A stretch of DNA of 33,335 nucleotides from Neisseriaceae bacterium TC5R-5. Lineage in GTDB: Bacteria; Pseudomonadota; Gammaproteobacteria; Burkholderiales; Chromobacteriaceae. Made by a program: the position numbers and the translations under genes. Below the pieces are notes generated by a model that saw nothing but the letters and a program-made list of their open reading frames with translations, was not told where the DNA came from and ran no database searches. Below are positions 23,691 to 32,014 of the stretch, piece by piece. Positions within the stretch are counted from its first letter, which is position 1; each line of letters begins with the position of its first letter. The DNA is taken from contig JACCFC020000030.1 of assembly GCA_020830965.2 (NCBI GenBank), forward strand, positions 1 to 33,335, in the 5' to 3' direction.

Positions 23691-24397
23691 TGCTTATCCT
23701 TGTTGCTCTGATGGCGTAGGGCCGCCGCACGTTCCATTGCGGCGCGGATGACCGCCTGTTTATCCGTCGGGGTAGGGCTGCCGGCTGGACTGGCTGGACT
23801 GGCTGCAATAGCTGCAATAGCGGGTTGCTTGCTGTCAGCTACCAGCGTTTTTGCTTGCGTCCGTTCTGCCAGCCGTTTGGCTTTTGCCATCTGTTCTTGG
23901 GTGAGCCGTTGCTGGCGTTGTGTGTAGCGATTTAAGGCTAATTCAGCACGGGCCAGGACGTAGGAACGTTGACTATCAGCTGGATCATCTACGGTGACTA
24001 GCTCAATACAGTCTACCGGACAGGTCGGCAGGCAGAGTTCGCAACCGGTGCATTCGCTGGCAATAACGGTGTGCATATGTTTGGCCGTGCCAAGGATGGC
24101 ATCGACCGGACAAGCCTGAATGCAGAGTGTGCAGCCAATGCAGAAGTCCTCCTGAATGACTGCCAAGGCCCGCTTTTTAGGTTGTGGCCCATCTGGCGCA
24201 AAAGGAATGGGGGGGGTGTTGAGCAGTTGCGCTAGGGCTTGGATACCGTCCTCCCCACCGGGCGGGCAGCGATTAATAGGGTTGTTACCCTCGGCTAATG
24301 CCTCGGCATAAGGGCGACAGCCGGGGTGGCCACACTGGCCACACTGCGTTTGTGGCAAAAGGGCATTGATTTTTTCGACCAAAGGTATGATTGACAT
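23687..24397 (-). CDS. rsxB: RnfB/RsxB-like electron transport protein
   Basis: This 236-residue iron-sulfur protein has an N-terminal cluster motif with Cys19, Cys22, Cys27 and Cys44 ([11 protein letters not shown]...NRCPPGG). A two-cluster ferredoxin domain follows ([12 protein letters not shown] and [12 protein letters not shown]), then a long Ala/Lys/Gln-rich tail. Classical RnfB has an N-terminal membrane helix, which is absent here, as in many betaproteobacterial versions that occur without the other rnf genes. No other rnf subunit is nearby. I chose the ATG at 24395-24397; a longer TTG start at 24427 is possible. It is coupled to nth. Confidence 0.88.
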   Translation of the reverse strand: MSIIPLVEKINALLPQTQCGQCGHPGCRPYAEALAEGNNPINRCPPGGEDGIQALAQLLNTPPIPFAPDGPQPKKRALAVIQEDFCIGCTLCIQACPVDAILGTAKHMHTVIASECTGCELCLPTCPVDCIELVTVDDPADSQRSYVLARAELALNRYTQRQQRLTQEQMAKAKRLAERTQAKTLVADSKQPAIAAIAASPASPAGSPTPTDKQAVIRAAMERAAALRHQSNKDKQ

Positions 24398-24490
24398 GCT
24401 GGCAACGTGTGCATCCAAAAGGGTCAATTATCTAGTGTGCGTAGGGGGACTTCAACTACTGTAGCAATAGGGTTAAGGTTTATTTGTTTT

Positions 24491-24730
24491 TAGAGCCACG
24501 AATAAAACCCTAGTTATGGCATTGTGCCAGACGTTGTACTGACGAGATGGAGGTAGAGGAGCAGAACGGATGTTGGTGAGTGGCTGGTGCAGATTGATGC
24601 GGCGGTGCCGTGGGTTGAAATCTCGAATGTTGATGTCGGCTTTAGTCAAAAAAGTAAGCGGAGCAAAGCTTGTGATAACAGGCCAGTCGCTCCGTCAGGG
24701 TGGTTTTACTTCTTGGGGAAAGAGGGATTC
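24491..24730 (+). other. Intergenic region with a possible degraded IS5-type transposase relic
   Basis: This gap upstream of rsxB has no convincing gene. One rightward frame reads GEWLVQIDAAVPWVEI, similar to the N-terminal VPW segment of IS5-family transposases, and TTAGAGCC at 24491-24498 could be the remains of a terminus. Stops interrupt any longer similarity. It may be an old decayed insertion, and the evidence is thin. Confidence 0.25.
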
Positions 24731-24732
24731 GC

Positions 24733-24864
24733 TTAACGTGGCGGCATGAAGGGTTGAATCGCATCTACGCCGTTTTTCTTTGCCTGTTTCTTGGCTTTTT
24801 TCTCTTTGGCCGTCATGGCTGCTGGTTTTTTATTCTCGCGGCTGCTCTGTTTTTCCTTGCCCAT
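24733..24864 (-). CDS. Small Lys-rich conserved protein (43 residues)
   Basis: The leftward ORF starts MGKEKQSSRENKKPAAMTAK, continues EKKAKKQAKKNGVDAIQP and ends FMPPR. It is preceded by AAGGAAG with a 6-bp spacing to the ATG (24862-24864). Short basic proteins with a similar Lys/Ala heptad pattern (EKKAxKxAKK) are common in beta- and gammaproteobacteria, where they are usually annotated as hypothetical. A basic helix that binds nucleic acid is plausible but not shown. An 83-codon ORF on the opposite strand is its shadow. Confidence 0.65.
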   Translation of the reverse strand: MGKEKQSSRENKKPAAMTAKEKKAKKQAKKNGVDAIQPFMPPR

Positions 24865-25030
24865 AGGGTGCTTCCTTTTGGTAGCGCGCTAGCAGGTTTG
24901 CTTAGCGCTCCCTCAGCTTACGCTGATTTATGCTTTTGTGTTGATAAATAAAAATAATCAACCATTTTGCTACTCAAAATTGGTGGGAGAGGCTTGCTGT
25001 GCGGGGATATTGTGAAATAAGTAGATAGTG

Positions 25031-25054
25031 GTGCCCTGATCAAGATCAGGGCAC
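25031..25054. repeat. Perfect hairpin GTGCCCTGATC / GATCAGGGCAC
   Basis: This 11-bp inverted repeat has a 2-nt centre and lies 26 bp after the stop of the phage-repressor-like gene. It may end that transcript, though no T run follows on either strand; a protein-binding palindrome is the alternative. Confidence 0.5.
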
Positions 25055-25080
25055 GTGCTGTGACGTAACGGGTTACTGCG

Positions 25081-25536
25081 TTAATCTGTATTCAGATCTA
25101 ACTCTTCTAGCTGATGAGCGCTGAGTACGCTATTGGGCGAGAACAGCTGTAGTGTTTTACGTAGACAGTTAATATGCTCGCGGTTTAGCAGTTCTGTTTT
25201 GAAAGCCTGTTCGAGCTCGTGGACAAATAGCTTGAAAGCAGCTTTGTCAGATAGCGTGGCCTCGTAGTCCACCACTCGCTCTTGTAACGGTGGCAGTCCC
25301 TGCAGCGTGCTGGCAGGCAGGGGCTCATCTAGCGAATAGGTTTTGAGACCTAAGCGCTTTTCAAACTCTCTAGCCAACTCCTCACCCAGCCCTCGGCCAC
25401 TGACGGTGTTGGAAAATAGGCGATAAATCTGTGGGCGTCTCCTACCGACAAAGTCAGCAAACTGACCCTTGTTACCGTTAAACTCGGTTGCTATCACCTG
25501 TAATAAATTGAGGCAGCGGATTTGATTAAGTTTCAT
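25081..25536 (-). CDS. Phage-repressor-like helix-turn-helix protein
   Basis: This 151-residue protein starts MKLNQIRCLNLLQVIATEFN. The segment NKGQFADFVGRRRPQIYRLF, then GLGEELAREFEKRLGL, matches the N-terminal DNA-binding half of lambdoid-type repressors seen in Neisseriales (usually VGRSPSQVSQWLNG...IGEKAARKIE). The S24 peptidase half that follows in CI/LexA-like proteins is absent; instead there is a roughly 85-residue helical C-terminus of unknown role. The frame runs upstream to 25647, but the ATG at 25534-25536 fits the family. There are no other phage genes around it, so it is a stand-alone regulator or a domesticated remnant. Confidence 0.65.
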   Translation of the reverse strand: MKLNQIRCLNLLQVIATEFNGNKGQFADFVGRRRPQIYRLFSNTVSGRGLGEELAREFEKRLGLKTYSLDEPLPASTLQGLPPLQERVVDYEATLSDKAAFKLFVHELEQAFKTELLNREHINCLRKTLQLFSPNSVLSAHQLEELDLNTD

Positions 25537-25690
25537 AGCCGCTATTGAACCGCAATTATGAGTTTTTAGTAAGTGATTCCTAGGGTATTGCTTTGTGATG
25601 CCCTGCTGGATATCACCATGATAGGCTGGTCTGAGGAATACCAGCATACTTCTTAGGTCGACGTAGAAATGATGTTAAATTATTTTGTCT

Positions 25691-25729
25691 CGGCTCGAAA
25701 ATCAGGGGTGAACCATAATTTTTGAGCCG
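25691..25729 (-). terminator. Stem-loop after ssb
   Basis: Arms CGGCTCGAAAAT (25691-25702) and ATTTTTGAGCCG (25718-25729) pair over 12 bp with one mismatch around a 15-nt loop, 13 bp after the ssb stop. T-rich but interrupted sequence follows leftward, so it is a moderately good terminator. Confidence 0.5.
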
Positions 25730-25741
25730 AAAATTTACCAA

Positions 25742-26200
25742 TTAAAATGGAATGTCATCGTCCATATCATCCAGCTTAGGTGCTGGTTTGCCTTCCTGGC
25801 GACGTGGTGCCGCAGGAGGATCTTGACGTGGAGCGGGGGCGCCATATGGACTGTCATCGTCCATGCTGCTGGCGGATGAAGCACCCATATCAGCTTTGCC
25901 ACCTTGCAGGCTCAGTTCATTAACGCGCACATCGGGTGATAAACGTTTATTGCCTTCCTTGTCCTGCCACTCGCGCAAGGTGAGTTGACCATAAACGGTG
26001 ACCTGCTGACCTTTGGCCAGATATTGCTTGAGCGCTTCACCGCGTTTGCCCCATACCTGGCAGCTGAACCAGTTAGTGGTTTTGCGTTCGCCAAAACCGA
26101 TGTCACTGGCAACGCGAAAGCTAAGCACGGCTTCACCGCTGGGGGTGTAGCGCAATTCGGCGTCTGCCGCCAGGCGGCCATCAAAGCTAATGCTGTTCAT
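25742..26200 (-). CDS. ssb: Single-stranded DNA-binding protein
   Basis: This 152-residue protein has an N-terminal OB fold (NSISFDGRLAADAELRYTPS, TNWFSCQVWGKRGEAL, KGQQVTVYGQLTLREWQDKE). A disordered Pro/Ser linker follows, then the acidic tip DDMDDDIPF that binds partner proteins. It lacks the usual NKVILIGNLG start of E. coli SSB, so it is a somewhat divergent version, but it is complete. It follows yajR by about 44 bp. No LexA-type box was seen upstream. Confidence 0.93.
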   Translation of the reverse strand: MNSISFDGRLAADAELRYTPSGEAVLSFRVASDIGFGERKTTNWFSCQVWGKRGEALKQYLAKGQQVTVYGQLTLREWQDKEGNKRLSPDVRVNELSLQGGKADMGASSASSMDDDSPYGAPAPRQDPPAAPRRQEGKPAPKLDDMDDDIPF

Positions 26201-26244
26201 AGGTTTTCTCCGTGTTGATTCGATATTCTGGGCTGGATTGGGTA

Positions 26245-27606
26245 TTAAAAAGTGGCCTGGATCAATTGCTTTACCGAGACTTCGTCCCAGCCTTTTTGCT
26301 CCACTTTCAGGTAGGCCACCCGATCTTCTAACAGCACAATGGCTTCATTCACGCCGGTTTGGCGGTTCAGCTCGCGTGATAAATCTGCCGGGTTGCCTTG
26401 CCAGTCCTCGCCGATGTGGTACATCACCGAGCGCACGGCCTTGGGTGGCTGCATGCGGGCTGCCCAGACCAGCCAACTGAGCATCAGCAGGCTGGTGAAA
26501 GTGAATACCCCGCTGGCACCATACAGGCTGTAGAGCCAGCCACCGGCTGCAGCCCCTAAAAATAGACCAAAAGATTGCGCGGTATTATACACGCCAATAG
26601 CCGTGCCCTTGGCATCTGCGGGCGCGATTTTGGAAATGAGCGAGGGCAGGGTGGCTTCCAGAATATTAAACGCAATAAAGTACAGGCCCAGCCACACTAC
26701 AATTTGCCAGAAGCTGTCCAAGGCGACAGCCATGCCCAGTTGGGCAAGGCTCATCAGCGCGATGGCGCCAACAAATACCTGTTTGAGTTTGCCCTTTTTT
26801 TCGCCGTAAATAATGGCGGGCACCATCAGCAAAAAACCAATGACGGTGATGGGTAAATAGACTTGCCAGTGCTGAGATTTGTCCAGATGGGCGGTCTTGA
26901 TCAATGAAAAGGGGATGGTGACAAACATGGCCATTTGTGCGGCATGTAAGGCAAAAATACCGTAGTTCAGCGGTAATAAAGCGCGGTTGCGCAAAATGTC
27001 GGGCAGGCGCTTAGGCTTGGCTTCGGTATCGGAATGAAAGCGCGAGATGACCGGGTTGGGAATAATCAGCCAGACGCCTAATAAGGCCGCCAGCGCCAGC
27101 ACACCGGTGAGCGTGAAAATACCATTTACGCCGATATATTTGGCCAGCAAAGGCCCCAATACCAAGCTGGCTGCAAACGTCGTACCTATGCTCATGCCGA
27201 TGATGGCCATGGCCTTGGTGCGGTTTTCTTCGCGGGTGAGGTCGGCCAGCAAGGCGGTAATGGCCGCTGAAATCGCTCCGGCACCTTGAATAACGCGTCC
27301 CAGTGTCAAGGTGGCGATATCGTGTGCTCCGGCGGCGACAAAACTGCCCAGTGCGAACAGGAGCAGGCCACCATAAATCACTTTCTTGCGGCCAATTTTG
27401 TCGGAAAGCATGCCCAGCGGTAATTGCAGCAGGGCTTGGGTTAAGCCGTAACTACCCAGCGCGATACCAATCAAAGTGTGATTAGTGGCACCAGGCAGGT
27501 TTTGTGCATAGAGGGCAAATACCGGCAGGATGAGGAACATACCCAGCATGCGCAGGGCGTAAACACCGGCCAGGCCTAGGCTGGCGCGTAATTCAATCGC
27601 ATTCAT
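26245..27606 (-). CDS. yajR: MFS transporter of the YajR type with C-terminal YAM domain
   Basis: This 453-residue protein has 12 membrane spans; SDKIGRKKVIYGGLLLFALG is the conserved loop after the second span, and GRVIQGAGAISAAITALLAD resembles drug-efflux members. After the last span a roughly 65-residue soluble domain (GVNEAIVLLEDRVAYLKVEQ, KGWDEVSVKQLIQ) matches the ferredoxin-like YAM domain of E. coli YajR. It is probably a proton-driven exporter with unknown substrate. The gene lies between ssb and the divergent uvrA, a conserved neighbourhood in betaproteobacteria. Confidence 0.85.
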   Translation of the reverse strand: MNAIELRASLGLAGVYALRMLGMFLILPVFALYAQNLPGATNHTLIGIALGSYGLTQALLQLPLGMLSDKIGRKKVIYGGLLLFALGSFVAAGAHDIATLTLGRVIQGAGAISAAITALLADLTREENRTKAMAIIGMSIGTTFAASLVLGPLLAKYIGVNGIFTLTGVLALAALLGVWLIIPNPVISRFHSDTEAKPKRLPDILRNRALLPLNYGIFALHAAQMAMFVTIPFSLIKTAHLDKSQHWQVYLPITVIGFLLMVPAIIYGEKKGKLKQVFVGAIALMSLAQLGMAVALDSFWQIVVWLGLYFIAFNILEATLPSLISKIAPADAKGTAIGVYNTAQSFGLFLGAAAGGWLYSLYGASGVFTFTSLLMLSWLVWAARMQPPKAVRSVMYHIGEDWQGNPADLSRELNRQTGVNEAIVLLEDRVAYLKVEQKGWDEVSVKQLIQATF

Positions 27607-27735
27607 GATGATGTGTCGTTGGTTTTATTGAGGTAGCGCGTTCGAATAAGAGTATGCAAAGACTGGTGGAGTCGATCTTGCCAAGTCGGGTATATTAGCA
27701 GGTTCCCTGACCGACGGTGAGTAGCAGCTTTAATC

Positions 27736-30558
27736 ATGGATAGCATTCGCATACGTGGCGCTCGAACCCACAACCTCAAAAACATCAATCTAGATTTACC
27801 CCGCAATCAATTAATCGTCATCACCGGCTTGTCCGGCTCCGGCAAGTCCTCGCTGGCGTTTGATACTTTGTATGCCGAAGGACAGCGCCGTTATGTTGAG
27901 AGCTTATCGGCCTATGCCCGGCAATTTTTGCAACTGATGGAAAAGCCGGATGTAGACCTGATTGAAGGCTTATCGCCGGCGATTTCCATCGAACAAAAAG
28001 CCACCAGCCATAATCCGCGCTCGACGGTAGGGACGGTGACTGAAATTCACGATTATTTGCGCTTATTGTATGCGCGTGTTGGCGATCCGCATTGCCCCGA
28101 GCATGGCGTGCCGCTGGCTTCGCAGACGGTGAGCCAGATGGTGGATCACGTGCTGGCCTTGCCGGAGGATACGCGGGTGATGATTCTGGCGCCGGTGATT
28201 ATGGGGCGCAAAGGCGAGAATCTGGATTTGTTTGATGATCTGCGAGCACAGGGCTTTGTGCGGGTACGGGTAGATGGCGAGGCCTACGAACTGGATGCGC
28301 TACCTAAGCTGGATAAAAACAAAAAGCACACGATAGAGGTGGTGATTGATCGCCTGAAAGTCCGTGCCGAGATGAAACAGCGGCTGGCGGAAAGCTTTGA
28401 AACGGCGTTGCGTCATGCGGATGGCCGCGCCATTGCGCTGGAAATGGATAGCAATAAAGAGCATTGGTTTTCGGCCAAGTTTGCCTGTCCGGTGTGCTCC
28501 TACAGTCTGCCAGAGCTGGAACCGCGTCTGTTCTCGTTCAATAACCCGATGGGGGCTTGTCCCAAATGTGATGGTTTGGGCGAAATTACCTTCTTCGATC
28601 CCCGCCGTGTCGTAGCCCATCCTGAGTTAAGCCTGGCTTCTGGTGCGATCAAGGGCTGGGATAAGCGTAACCAGTTTTATTTTCAGATGCTGCTGGCCTT
28701 AGGCGAACATTATGATTTCTCAGTTGCTGAGGCGACATTTGAAAGCTTGCCGGACAAGGTGCGCGAGGTGGTGTTGTATGGCTCGGGCCGTGACAGTATT
28801 GCGTTTAACTATGTGTCGGAGAAGGGTACGCAGTTTAGTCGTTCACATCCGTTTGAAGGCATTATCCCCAATCTGGAGCGCCGCTATCGAGAAACCGACT
28901 CCAGCGCTGTACGGGAAGAATTAGCCAAATATCAAAACAATCAGCCCTGCCCGCATTGTCAGGGTTCGCGTTTACGCCTGGAAGCGCGCCATGTTTTTAT
29001 CGGCAGCAAAACCCTGCATGAAATCAATCAAATGCCGCTGAAAGAAACGGCGGCGTTTTTTGCACAATTGCAGTTCAGCGGTCAAAAGCAGGCCGTGGCC
29101 GAGAAAATCGTCAAGGAAATCGGTGAGCGCGTCTCCTTCCTCAATAATGTCGGGCTCGATTACCTGAACTTGTCACGTTCTGCCGACACCCTCTCCGGTG
29201 GCGAGGCGCAACGTATTCGTCTGGCCAGCCAGATCGGCTCCGGCCTGACCGGGGTGATGTATGTGCTGGATGAGCCTTCCATCGGTTTGCACCAGCGCGA
29301 TAATGATCGCCTGCTCGGTACCTTGAAACGGCTGCGCGATATCGGCAATACCGTGATTGTGGTTGAGCACGACGAAGATGCCATCCGCGCCGCCGATTAT
29401 CTGGTGGATATGGGGCCAGGGGCCGGCATACACGGTGGCGAAGTGCTGATGGCCGGCACACCGGAACAGGTTTTTGCTTGCGAACACTCCATCACCGGAG
29501 CCTTTTTATCGGGCCGTCGCCAGATCACGCAACTGGATGAACGCCGGCCATTTAACCCGGAGCGCCTGCTGCGCCTGATTGGCGCCAGCGCCAATAATCT
29601 GAAAAACGTCACGCTGGAATTACCGCTAGGCATGCTGGTATGCGTGACTGGGGTGTCCGGTTCCGGCAAATCTACCCTGATTAATGACACACTGTATAAG
29701 ATTGCTGCCCGCGAGCTGAATGGCGCCTCCGCCGAACCAGCTGCCTATCAGGATATTCAGGGCCTGGCCTTGCTGGACAAGGTGATCAATGTCGATCAAA
29801 GCCCGATCGGACGTACCCCGCGCTCCAATCCGGCAACCTATACCGGTTTGTTTACGCCGATTCGCGAACTGTTTGCCGGTGTACCGGTGTCGCGTGAACG
29901 TGGTTATGGGCCAGGCCGTTTTTCCTTCAATGTCAAAGGCGGTCGTTGCGAAGCCTGTCAGGGCGATGGCGTGATCAAAGTGGAAATGCACTTCCTGCCC
30001 GATGTCTATGTGCCCTGCGATGTGTGCCATGGCAAGCGTTACAACCGGGAAACGCTCGAAATACAATATAAAGGCCAGAATATTTACCAGGTGCTGGATA
30101 TGACGGTAGAACAGGCACATGCCTTTTTCAGCGCAGTGCCTACCGTTGCGCGTAAGCTGCAAACGCTGATGGATGTGGGTTTGGGTTATATCCGGCTAGG
30201 GCAGAGTGCGACCACGCTGTCCGGCGGCGAAGCACAGCGGGTCAAGCTGGGCTTGGAGCTATCGAAGCGCGACACTGGCCGTACGCTGTATATCTTAGAT
30301 GAGCCCACCACTGGTCTGCATTTCCACGATATTGATCTACTATTGCAAGTGCTGCATCGTCTGCGTGAAAGCGGCAATACGGTGGTGGTAATTGAACACA
30401 ATCTGGACGTGATCAAAACCGCTGATTGGTTGATCGATCTGGGCCCGGAAGGTGGGGCAGGGGGCGGACAGATTATTGCTACGGGCACGCCGGAACAGGT
30501 AGCGGCCAATCCAGCCAGTCATACCGGGCGCTATTTACAGCCTTTATTGCAGCCTTAG
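27736..30558 (+). CDS. uvrA: Excinuclease ABC subunit A
   Basis: This 940-residue DNA damage sensor of nucleotide excision repair has two ABC ATPase halves. The first Walker A is [13 protein letters not shown] (about residues 30-42), with signature [18 protein letters not shown]. The second is [14 protein letters not shown], with signature [18 protein letters not shown]. Zinc fingers are visible as CPVC...CPKCDGLG and CEACQGDG...CDVCHGKRY. Length is usual (E. coli 940). The 129-bp gap to the divergent yajR has no recognisable LexA box. A solo transposon end lies just after the stop. Confidence 0.98.
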   Translation: MDSIRIRGARTHNLKNINLDLPRNQLIVITGLSGSGKSSLAFDTLYAEGQRRYVESLSAYARQFLQLMEKPDVDLIEGLSPAISIEQKATSHNPRSTVGTVTEIHDYLRLLYARVGDPHCPEHGVPLASQTVSQMVDHVLALPEDTRVMILAPVIMGRKGENLDLFDDLRAQGFVRVRVDGEAYELDALPKLDKNKKHTIEVVIDRLKVRAEMKQRLAESFETALRHADGRAIALEMDSNKEHWFSAKFACPVCSYSLPELEPRLFSFNNPMGACPKCDGLGEITFFDPRRVVAHPELSLASGAIKGWDKRNQFYFQMLLALGEHYDFSVAEATFESLPDKVREVVLYGSGRDSIAFNYVSEKGTQFSRSHPFEGIIPNLERRYRETDSSAVREELAKYQNNQPCPHCQGSRLRLEARHVFIGSKTLHEINQMPLKETAAFFAQLQFSGQKQAVAEKIVKEIGERVSFLNNVGLDYLNLSRSADTLSGGEAQRIRLASQIGSGLTGVMYVLDEPSIGLHQRDNDRLLGTLKRLRDIGNTVIVVEHDEDAIRAADYLVDMGPGAGIHGGEVLMAGTPEQVFACEHSITGAFLSGRRQITQLDERRPFNPERLLRLIGASANNLKNVTLELPLGMLVCVTGVSGSGKSTLINDTLYKIAARELNGASAEPAAYQDIQGLALLDKVINVDQSPIGRTPRSNPATYTGLFTPIRELFAGVPVSRERGYGPGRFSFNVKGGRCEACQGDGVIKVEMHFLPDVYVPCDVCHGKRYNRETLEIQYKGQNIYQVLDMTVEQAHAFFSAVPTVARKLQTLMDVGLGYIRLGQSATTLSGGEAQRVKLGLELSKRDTGRTLYILDEPTTGLHFHDIDLLLQVLHRLRESGNTVVVIEHNLDVIKTADWLIDLGPEGGAGGGQIIATGTPEQVAANPASHTGRYLQPLLQP

Positions 30559-30576
30559 TCATCACGAGGAGCTGCG

Positions 30577-30594
30577 AGGTTTTGTTAGCGGCTC
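30577..30594 (+). mobile_element. Solo terminal repeat related to the nearby MITE
   Basis: GAGGTTTTGTTAGCGGCTC ends 37 bp after the uvrA stop and is followed by TTA. The last 11 bases equal the right terminus of the MITE at 31578-31689. No partner end is present, so it is probably what remains after a deletion. Confidence 0.5.
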
Positions 30595-30684
30595 TTAAAG
30601 GGTAGCTTTGGCTGGAACTAAGCAGCCAGTATGCTAGTCAACAACGGATGTTTATCAGCAATCAACACAGACGAAGGACTCAAT

Positions 30685-31365
30685 GTGAATGCCAGCAAAC
30701 TTTTAGATCAGTTACTCAAGTCAGGCCAGGAATTCATCCAAAACAAAACCGGGCAGAGCAGCCAGGCCACAACAGCTAACAAAACCGGTTCACTGCTGTC
30801 CAGCTTAGGTGGTGGAGCCTTGGGCGGAGGGGCTTTAGGGTTATTGCTAAGTAATAAAAAAGCCCGTGACATTGGTGGCAAACTAGCTATCTATGGCGGT
30901 ATCGCCGCGCTGGGTGTTCTTGCCTATCGTGCCTATGGTGATTGGCAGCAAAAAAAGGACGGCACGACGGCGGCATCGCCCAATACCCTAGATCGTCTGC
31001 CGTCACCGCAGGCTGAACAGCATAGCCGGGCGATACTCGCCGCGATGATTGCCGCTGCCAAGGCAGACGGCCATGTCAGCCCCGATGAACAGCAGTTATT
31101 GGAAACCGAACTGCTGCGACTCTCTGATGATCCGCAAGACCGTCAATGGCTGGAACAAGAGTTGGCCCACCCGCTAGACCCAAGTCGAATTGCCTCTTTA
31201 GCCCAGACACCCGAAATCGCGGTAGAAATGTATCTTGCCAGCGTCGTCGTGGTCGATGAAGAAGGCTTTATGGAACGTGCCTATCTGGATGAACTGGCTA
31301 AACAACTCAAACTCGAACCAGGTTTGAAACAACATTTAGAGCAACAGGCCAAAGCGGTTGCTTGA
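30685..31365 (+). CDS. DUF533 (YebE-like) TerB-fold membrane protein
   Basis: The 226-residue protein starts at GTG 30685, 6 bp after AAGGA, reading VNASKLLDQLLKSGQEFIQN. A glycine-rich stretch LGGGALGGGALGLLLSNKKA and one hydrophobic segment (LAIYGGIAALGVLAYRAYGD) lead to a TerB-like helical domain (RAILAAMIAAAKADGHVSPD, with EMYLASVVVVDEEGFMERAY near the end). E. coli YebE belongs to this family; its function is not known, and it is controlled by envelope stress there. The frame extends to an ATG at 30631, but the GTG has the better ribosome binding site. A strong terminator follows. Confidence 0.82.
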   Translation: MNASKLLDQLLKSGQEFIQNKTGQSSQATTANKTGSLLSSLGGGALGGGALGLLLSNKKARDIGGKLAIYGGIAALGVLAYRAYGDWQQKKDGTTAASPNTLDRLPSPQAEQHSRAILAAMIAAAKADGHVSPDEQQLLETELLRLSDDPQDRQWLEQELAHPLDPSRIASLAQTPEIAVEMYLASVVVVDEEGFMERAYLDELAKQLKLEPGLKQHLEQQAKAVA

Positions 31366-31375
31366 GCATGATGAT

Positions 31376-31412
31376 AAAAAAGGCCAAGAATGGTCTGTTC
31401 TTCGCCTTTTTT
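31376..31412. terminator. Bidirectional terminator after the DUF533 gene
   Basis: AAAAAAGGC (31376-31384) pairs with GCCTTTTTT (31404-31412), extended inward by AAGAA/TTCTT, giving a long stem with T runs on both strands. Confidence 0.85.
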
Positions 31413-31729
31413 GTTATGGGCTGGGTATGAACAATCACACGTTGGGCTATTGGGCCACGCCAGCACGCAAAGGTGCGAATGCTGAACGTGGCTGAATGCT
31501 CTCTAAACCTTGATGCTGGTACTGGCTTTAGCCATCTTTCTGCTCGCAACCGGGTGAAGACTTTGCCATGTCACTAAGAGCCGCTAACAAAAGCTCGAAG
31601 AGCACCTGAGCTAAGGCACGCCGATGCAGACAGTACCCGTAGTACGGCAAGGAGGCGCAACGCTGGATCAGGGGTTTGGTTAGCGGCTCTAAGCCTAACA
31701 GGCTAAGGCACTAGCATTTGCGACAGAGT
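31413..31729. other. Gene-poor stretch between DUF533 and PAAR genes
   Basis: No supported protein gene was found here. The notable content is the 112-bp MITE at 31578-31689. Short frames such as the 22-codon MNNHTLGYWATPARKGANAE at 31428 lack a ribosome binding site and any known similarity. Confidence 0.6.
31578..31689. mobile_element. 112-bp MITE with TAA target duplication
   Basis: Terminal repeats GAGCCGCTAACAAAA at the left and TTTGGTTAGCGGCTC at the right match over 11 perfect bases plus an imperfect extension. TAA flanks both ends (31575-31577 and 31690-31692). There is no coding capacity. The 3-bp TNA duplication and GAGCC terminus point to mobilisation by an IS5-family transposase, though the termini differ from those of the element at the left edge of the window. 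Confidence 0.8.
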
Positions 31730-32014
31730 TTAAGACGTTGCCACACCTGAACTAACGCTGGCAATGAGAGAACAGCCACATTCCGTCAGATGCCCTTCTA
31801 AAGCCACGGGTACCCCATCCAGTAAATAATTATTGTCACCCTCAATAATCTGGTTACGGCCATGTGGCCGCTGATCGGGGTACAACTCAGGGCATTCTAC
31901 CCAGTCCCCCAATCGCGCCACCGCTTTACCCGCTACTTGGCACAGTGCTGAGCCGGTCACCACCACACCGCCATGGCTGGTGCGATCCCCTACCACTATC
32001 ATTTTACGTGTCAT
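31730..32014 (-). CDS. PAAR-domain protein (T6SS spike tip)
   Basis: This 94-residue single PAAR domain starts MTRKMIVVGDRTSHGGVVVT and continues VAGKAVARLGDWVECPELYP. It then reads IIEGDNNYLLDGVPVALEGH and LTECGCSLIAS, with the His and Cys residues that bind the tip zinc. PAAR proteins cap the VgrG spike of the type VI secretion system and can carry effectors. The start at 32012-32014 overlaps the end of the immunity-like gene by 11 bp; the longer start at 32041 is inside that gene. Toxin-immunity-PAAR order is common in T6SS effector islands. Confidence 0.9.
   Translation of the reverse strand: MTRKMIVVGDRTSHGGVVVTGSALCQVAGKAVARLGDWVECPELYPDQRPHGRNQIIEGDNNYLLDGVPVALEGHLTECGCSLIASVSSGVATS

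Noticed and set aside
24700..24951. 83-codon rightward ORF with hydrophobic stretch
   Set aside because: It lies antisense to the better supported Lys-rich gene; its Phe/Leu run is simply the complement of Lys codons.
25081..25647. Prophage remnant around the repressor-like gene
   Set aside because: No integrase, structural or replication phage gene lies nearby; flanking genes are ordinary housekeeping genes.
27607..27735. LexA/SOS box for the uvrA-yajR divergent promoter
   Set aside because: No CTGT-N8-ACAG-type palindrome is present in the gap or before ssb.
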